From assembly GCF_000686905.1 (NCBI RefSeq), contig NZ_JMLW01000011.1:1-64000 (forward strand): a stretch of 64,000 nucleotides of DNA, read 5' to 3'. Below are positions 62,550 to 64,000 of the stretch, piece by piece. Position 1 is the stretch's first letter. Every line of letters starts with the position of its first letter. The notes beneath the pieces were generated by a model, which did not search any database, was not told the DNA's origin, and saw only the letters and a program-made list of their open reading frames with translations. The stretch comes from Marinospirillum insulare DSM 21763. Lineage in GTDB: Bacteria > Pseudomonadota > Gammaproteobacteria > Pseudomonadales > Halomonadaceae. A program made the position numbers and the translations under genes.

Positions 62550-64000
62550 AAATTCGCTCTCAAGTTGGCATGGTGCTCAACCTAGACAAATGTATAGGCT
62601 GCCACACCTGCTCTGTAACCTGTAAAAACGTTTGGACCAGCCGTGAAGGTATGGAATACGCCTGGTTCAATAACGTAGAAACCAAGCCGGGTATTGGTTA
62701 CCCCAAAGATTGGGAAGACCAAGACAAATGGAATGGTGGCTGGATTAGACGCAATGACGGCAAAATTGAACCTCGTATTGGCGGTAAATTCCGTGTTCTA
62801 GCGAATATCTTTGGCAACCCAGACTTGCCTGATATTCACGACTATTACGAGCCCTTCGATTTTGATTATCAGCATTTACATACCGCTGGTGATGTTAAGC
62901 ACCAGCCAGTCGCTCGCCCACGTTCTGTTATTACTGGCAAGCGGATGAACAAGATTGAATGGGGCCCTAACTGGGAAGAAATCTTAGGTACTGAATTTGC
63001 TAAGCGCCGCAAAGATAAAAACTTTGACAAGGTACAAGCAGACATCTACGGGCAGTTTGAAAACACCTTCATGATGTATCTGCCCCGCCTATGTGAGCAC
63101 TGCCTTAACCCTACCTGCGTGGCTTCTTGTCCTAGCGGTGCAATTTATAAGCGTGAAGAAGACGGTATTGTACTGATTGACCAAGATAAATGCCGTGGCT
63201 GGCGTATGTGTATCAGTGGCTGCCCTTACAAAAAGATTTACTACAACTGGAAAAGCGGTAAGTCTGAAAAGTGCATCTTCTGTTACCCACGCATTGAAGC
63301 AGGTATGCCAACGGTTTGTTCAGAAACCTGTGTGGGCCGTATTCGTTACCTAGGTGTGCTGCTATATGACGCTGACCGCATTCAAGAAGTAGCCAGCACT
63401 CCAGATGAGGGCGACTTGTACGAAAAGCAATTAGAAATCTTCTTAGATCCGCACGACCCAGAAGTGATTGCTCAGGCTCGCAAAGATGGTATTACTGAAA
63501 ACGTACTTAAAGCGGCTCAAGCATCACCCGTTTGGAAGTTAGCAATGGATTGGCGCTTGGCTCTGCCCTTGCACCCTGAATACCGTACCCTGCCTATGGT
63601 TTGGTATGTGCCACCGCTATCCCCCATTCAGTCAGCGGTGGATGCAGGTAATCTTGGGCACAGTGGCGTATTGCCAGATGTTGATAGCTTAAGAATTCCT
63701 GTTCGCTACCTAGCTAACCTGTTAACTGCAGGCGATGAAAAGCCCATCTTGCTTGCACTTAAGCGCCTAATGGCGATGCGTGAGTACAAGCGAGCGCAGC
63801 AGGTTGAAGGGGTTGAAGACCTACGCGCATTAGAAGAAGTAGGCTTAACTAAAGCGCAAGCTGAAGATATGTACCGCTACTTAGCTATAGCTGATTACGA
63901 AGATCGCTTTGTGATTCCAACCAGCCATAGAGAGCAAGCCCGTGAAGCTTACCCAGAGCGTAACGGCTGCGGCTTCAGCTTTGGTGATGGTTGCCATGGC
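62546..64000 (+). CDS. narH: Respiratory nitrate reductase beta subunit NarH (partial)
   Basis: Electron-transfer subunit carrying three [4Fe-4S] and one [3Fe-4S] cluster. It starts at ATG 62546, overlapping narG, and runs open for 485 codons to the window end. All four cysteine groups are visible: CIGCHTCSVTC (16-26), CEHCLNPTCVASCPSG (about 184-199), CRGWRMCISGCPYKK (about 216, with the Trp of the 3Fe site) and CIFCYPRIEAGMPTVCSETC (about 243-262). The 3' end, narJ and narI should follow outside the window. Confidence 0.97.
   Translation, partial: MKIRSQVGMVLNLDKCIGCHTCSVTCKNVWTSREGMEYAWFNNVETKPGIGYPKDWEDQDKWNGGWIRRNDGKIEPRIGGKFRVLANIFGNPDLPDIHDYYEPFDFDYQHLHTAGDVKHQPVARPRSVITGKRMNKIEWGPNWEEILGTEFAKRRKDKNFDKVQADIYGQFENTFMMYLPRLCEHCLNPTCVASCPSGAIYKREEDGIVLIDQDKCRGWRMCISGCPYKKIYYNWKSGKSEKCIFCYPRIEAGMPTVCSETCVGRIRYLGVLLYDADRIQEVASTPDEGDLYEKQLEIFLDPHDPEVIAQARKDGITENVLKAAQASPVWKLAMDWRLALPLHPEYRTLPMVWYVPPLSPIQSAVDAGNLGHSGVLPDVDSLRIPVRYLANLLTAGDEKPILLALKRLMAMREYKRAQQVEGVEDLRALEEVGLTKAQAEDMYRYLAIADYEDRFVIPTSHREQAREAYPERNGCGFSFGDGCHG

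Noticed and set aside
1-64000. CRISPR array, prophage or classical anti-phage defence island
   Set aside because: No regularly spaced repeats, cas genes, phage structural genes or recognisable defence genes were seen. The only nuclease of that kind is TnpB in the IS605 element.

Overview
The window is chromosomal DNA of a gammaproteobacterium, read as one contiguous stretch with few gaps. Gene order is strongly Pseudomonas-like (rrn-tyrS-anmK-erpA-argC; dksA-cbrA-cbrB-[sRNA]-pcnB-folK-panBC; pstSCAB-phoU; phoR-phoB-ubiA-ubiC-rubredoxin reductase). Base composition by eye is in the low-to-mid 40s % GC, well below Pseudomonas proper. That suggests a low-GC relative in Pseudomonadales/Oceanospirillales; the genus is not determined here. 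Complete nitrate-respiration genes (narK1, narK2, narL, narX, narG, narH and onward) indicate a facultative, nitrate-respiring organism.

Layout. 1-570: 5' end of a 16S rRNA on the minus strand with its leader and P1-like promoter. 572-10813: housekeeping genes (tyrS, anmK, erpA, bactofilin, argC, hemJ, thiD, thiE, hemL, an APH/ATPase fusion). 10994-20868: dksA, then a tiny membrane-protein gene coupled to cbrA, then cbrB, a predicted CrcZ-type small RNA, pcnB, folK and panBCD. 21044-26417: a thiolase, then grpE-dnaK-dnaJ behind a consensus heat-shock promoter. 26511-27929: a complete ISL3-family insertion sequence with perfect 8-bp target duplication. 28090-30809: a cyclic-nucleotide-binding protein, gabD, and a YciA-type thioesterase gene split by a 166-bp MITE. 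30985-40619: the Pst/Pho phosphate system with Pho boxes. 40697-45857: ubiA, ubiC, a rubredoxin-reductase-like gene, an SCP2-like protein and two envelope thioredoxin-fold proteins. 45909-45985: tRNA-Arg(CCG). 46420-48225: a sodium:solute symporter with a 45-aa companion. 48230-49997: an IS200/IS605 element with divergent tnpA and tnpB. 50066-52119: a PAS-GGDEF diguanylate cyclase, a small conserved protein and moaB. 52184-64000: the nitrate respiration cluster, cut by the window edge inside narH.

Most notable: the 16093-16815 gap after cbrB holds a well-supported CrcZ-like regulatory RNA. It has inverted TGTTAC/GTAACA activator sites, a sigma-54 -24/-12 promoter with exact spacing, seven A-rich (ARN-repeat) tracts each presented in or beside a short stem, and a 12-bp GC-rich terminator. 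In Pseudomonas the equivalent RNA titrates Hfq/Crc to relieve carbon catabolite repression; here it is the best candidate for a divergent, possibly undescribed member outside Pseudomonas proper. Second is the MITE inside the thioesterase gene: removing it and one copy of its 4-bp duplication restores an intact 137-residue protein. Third is the TnpB RNA-guided nuclease element with intact catalytic residues and identical hairpin stems at both ends.
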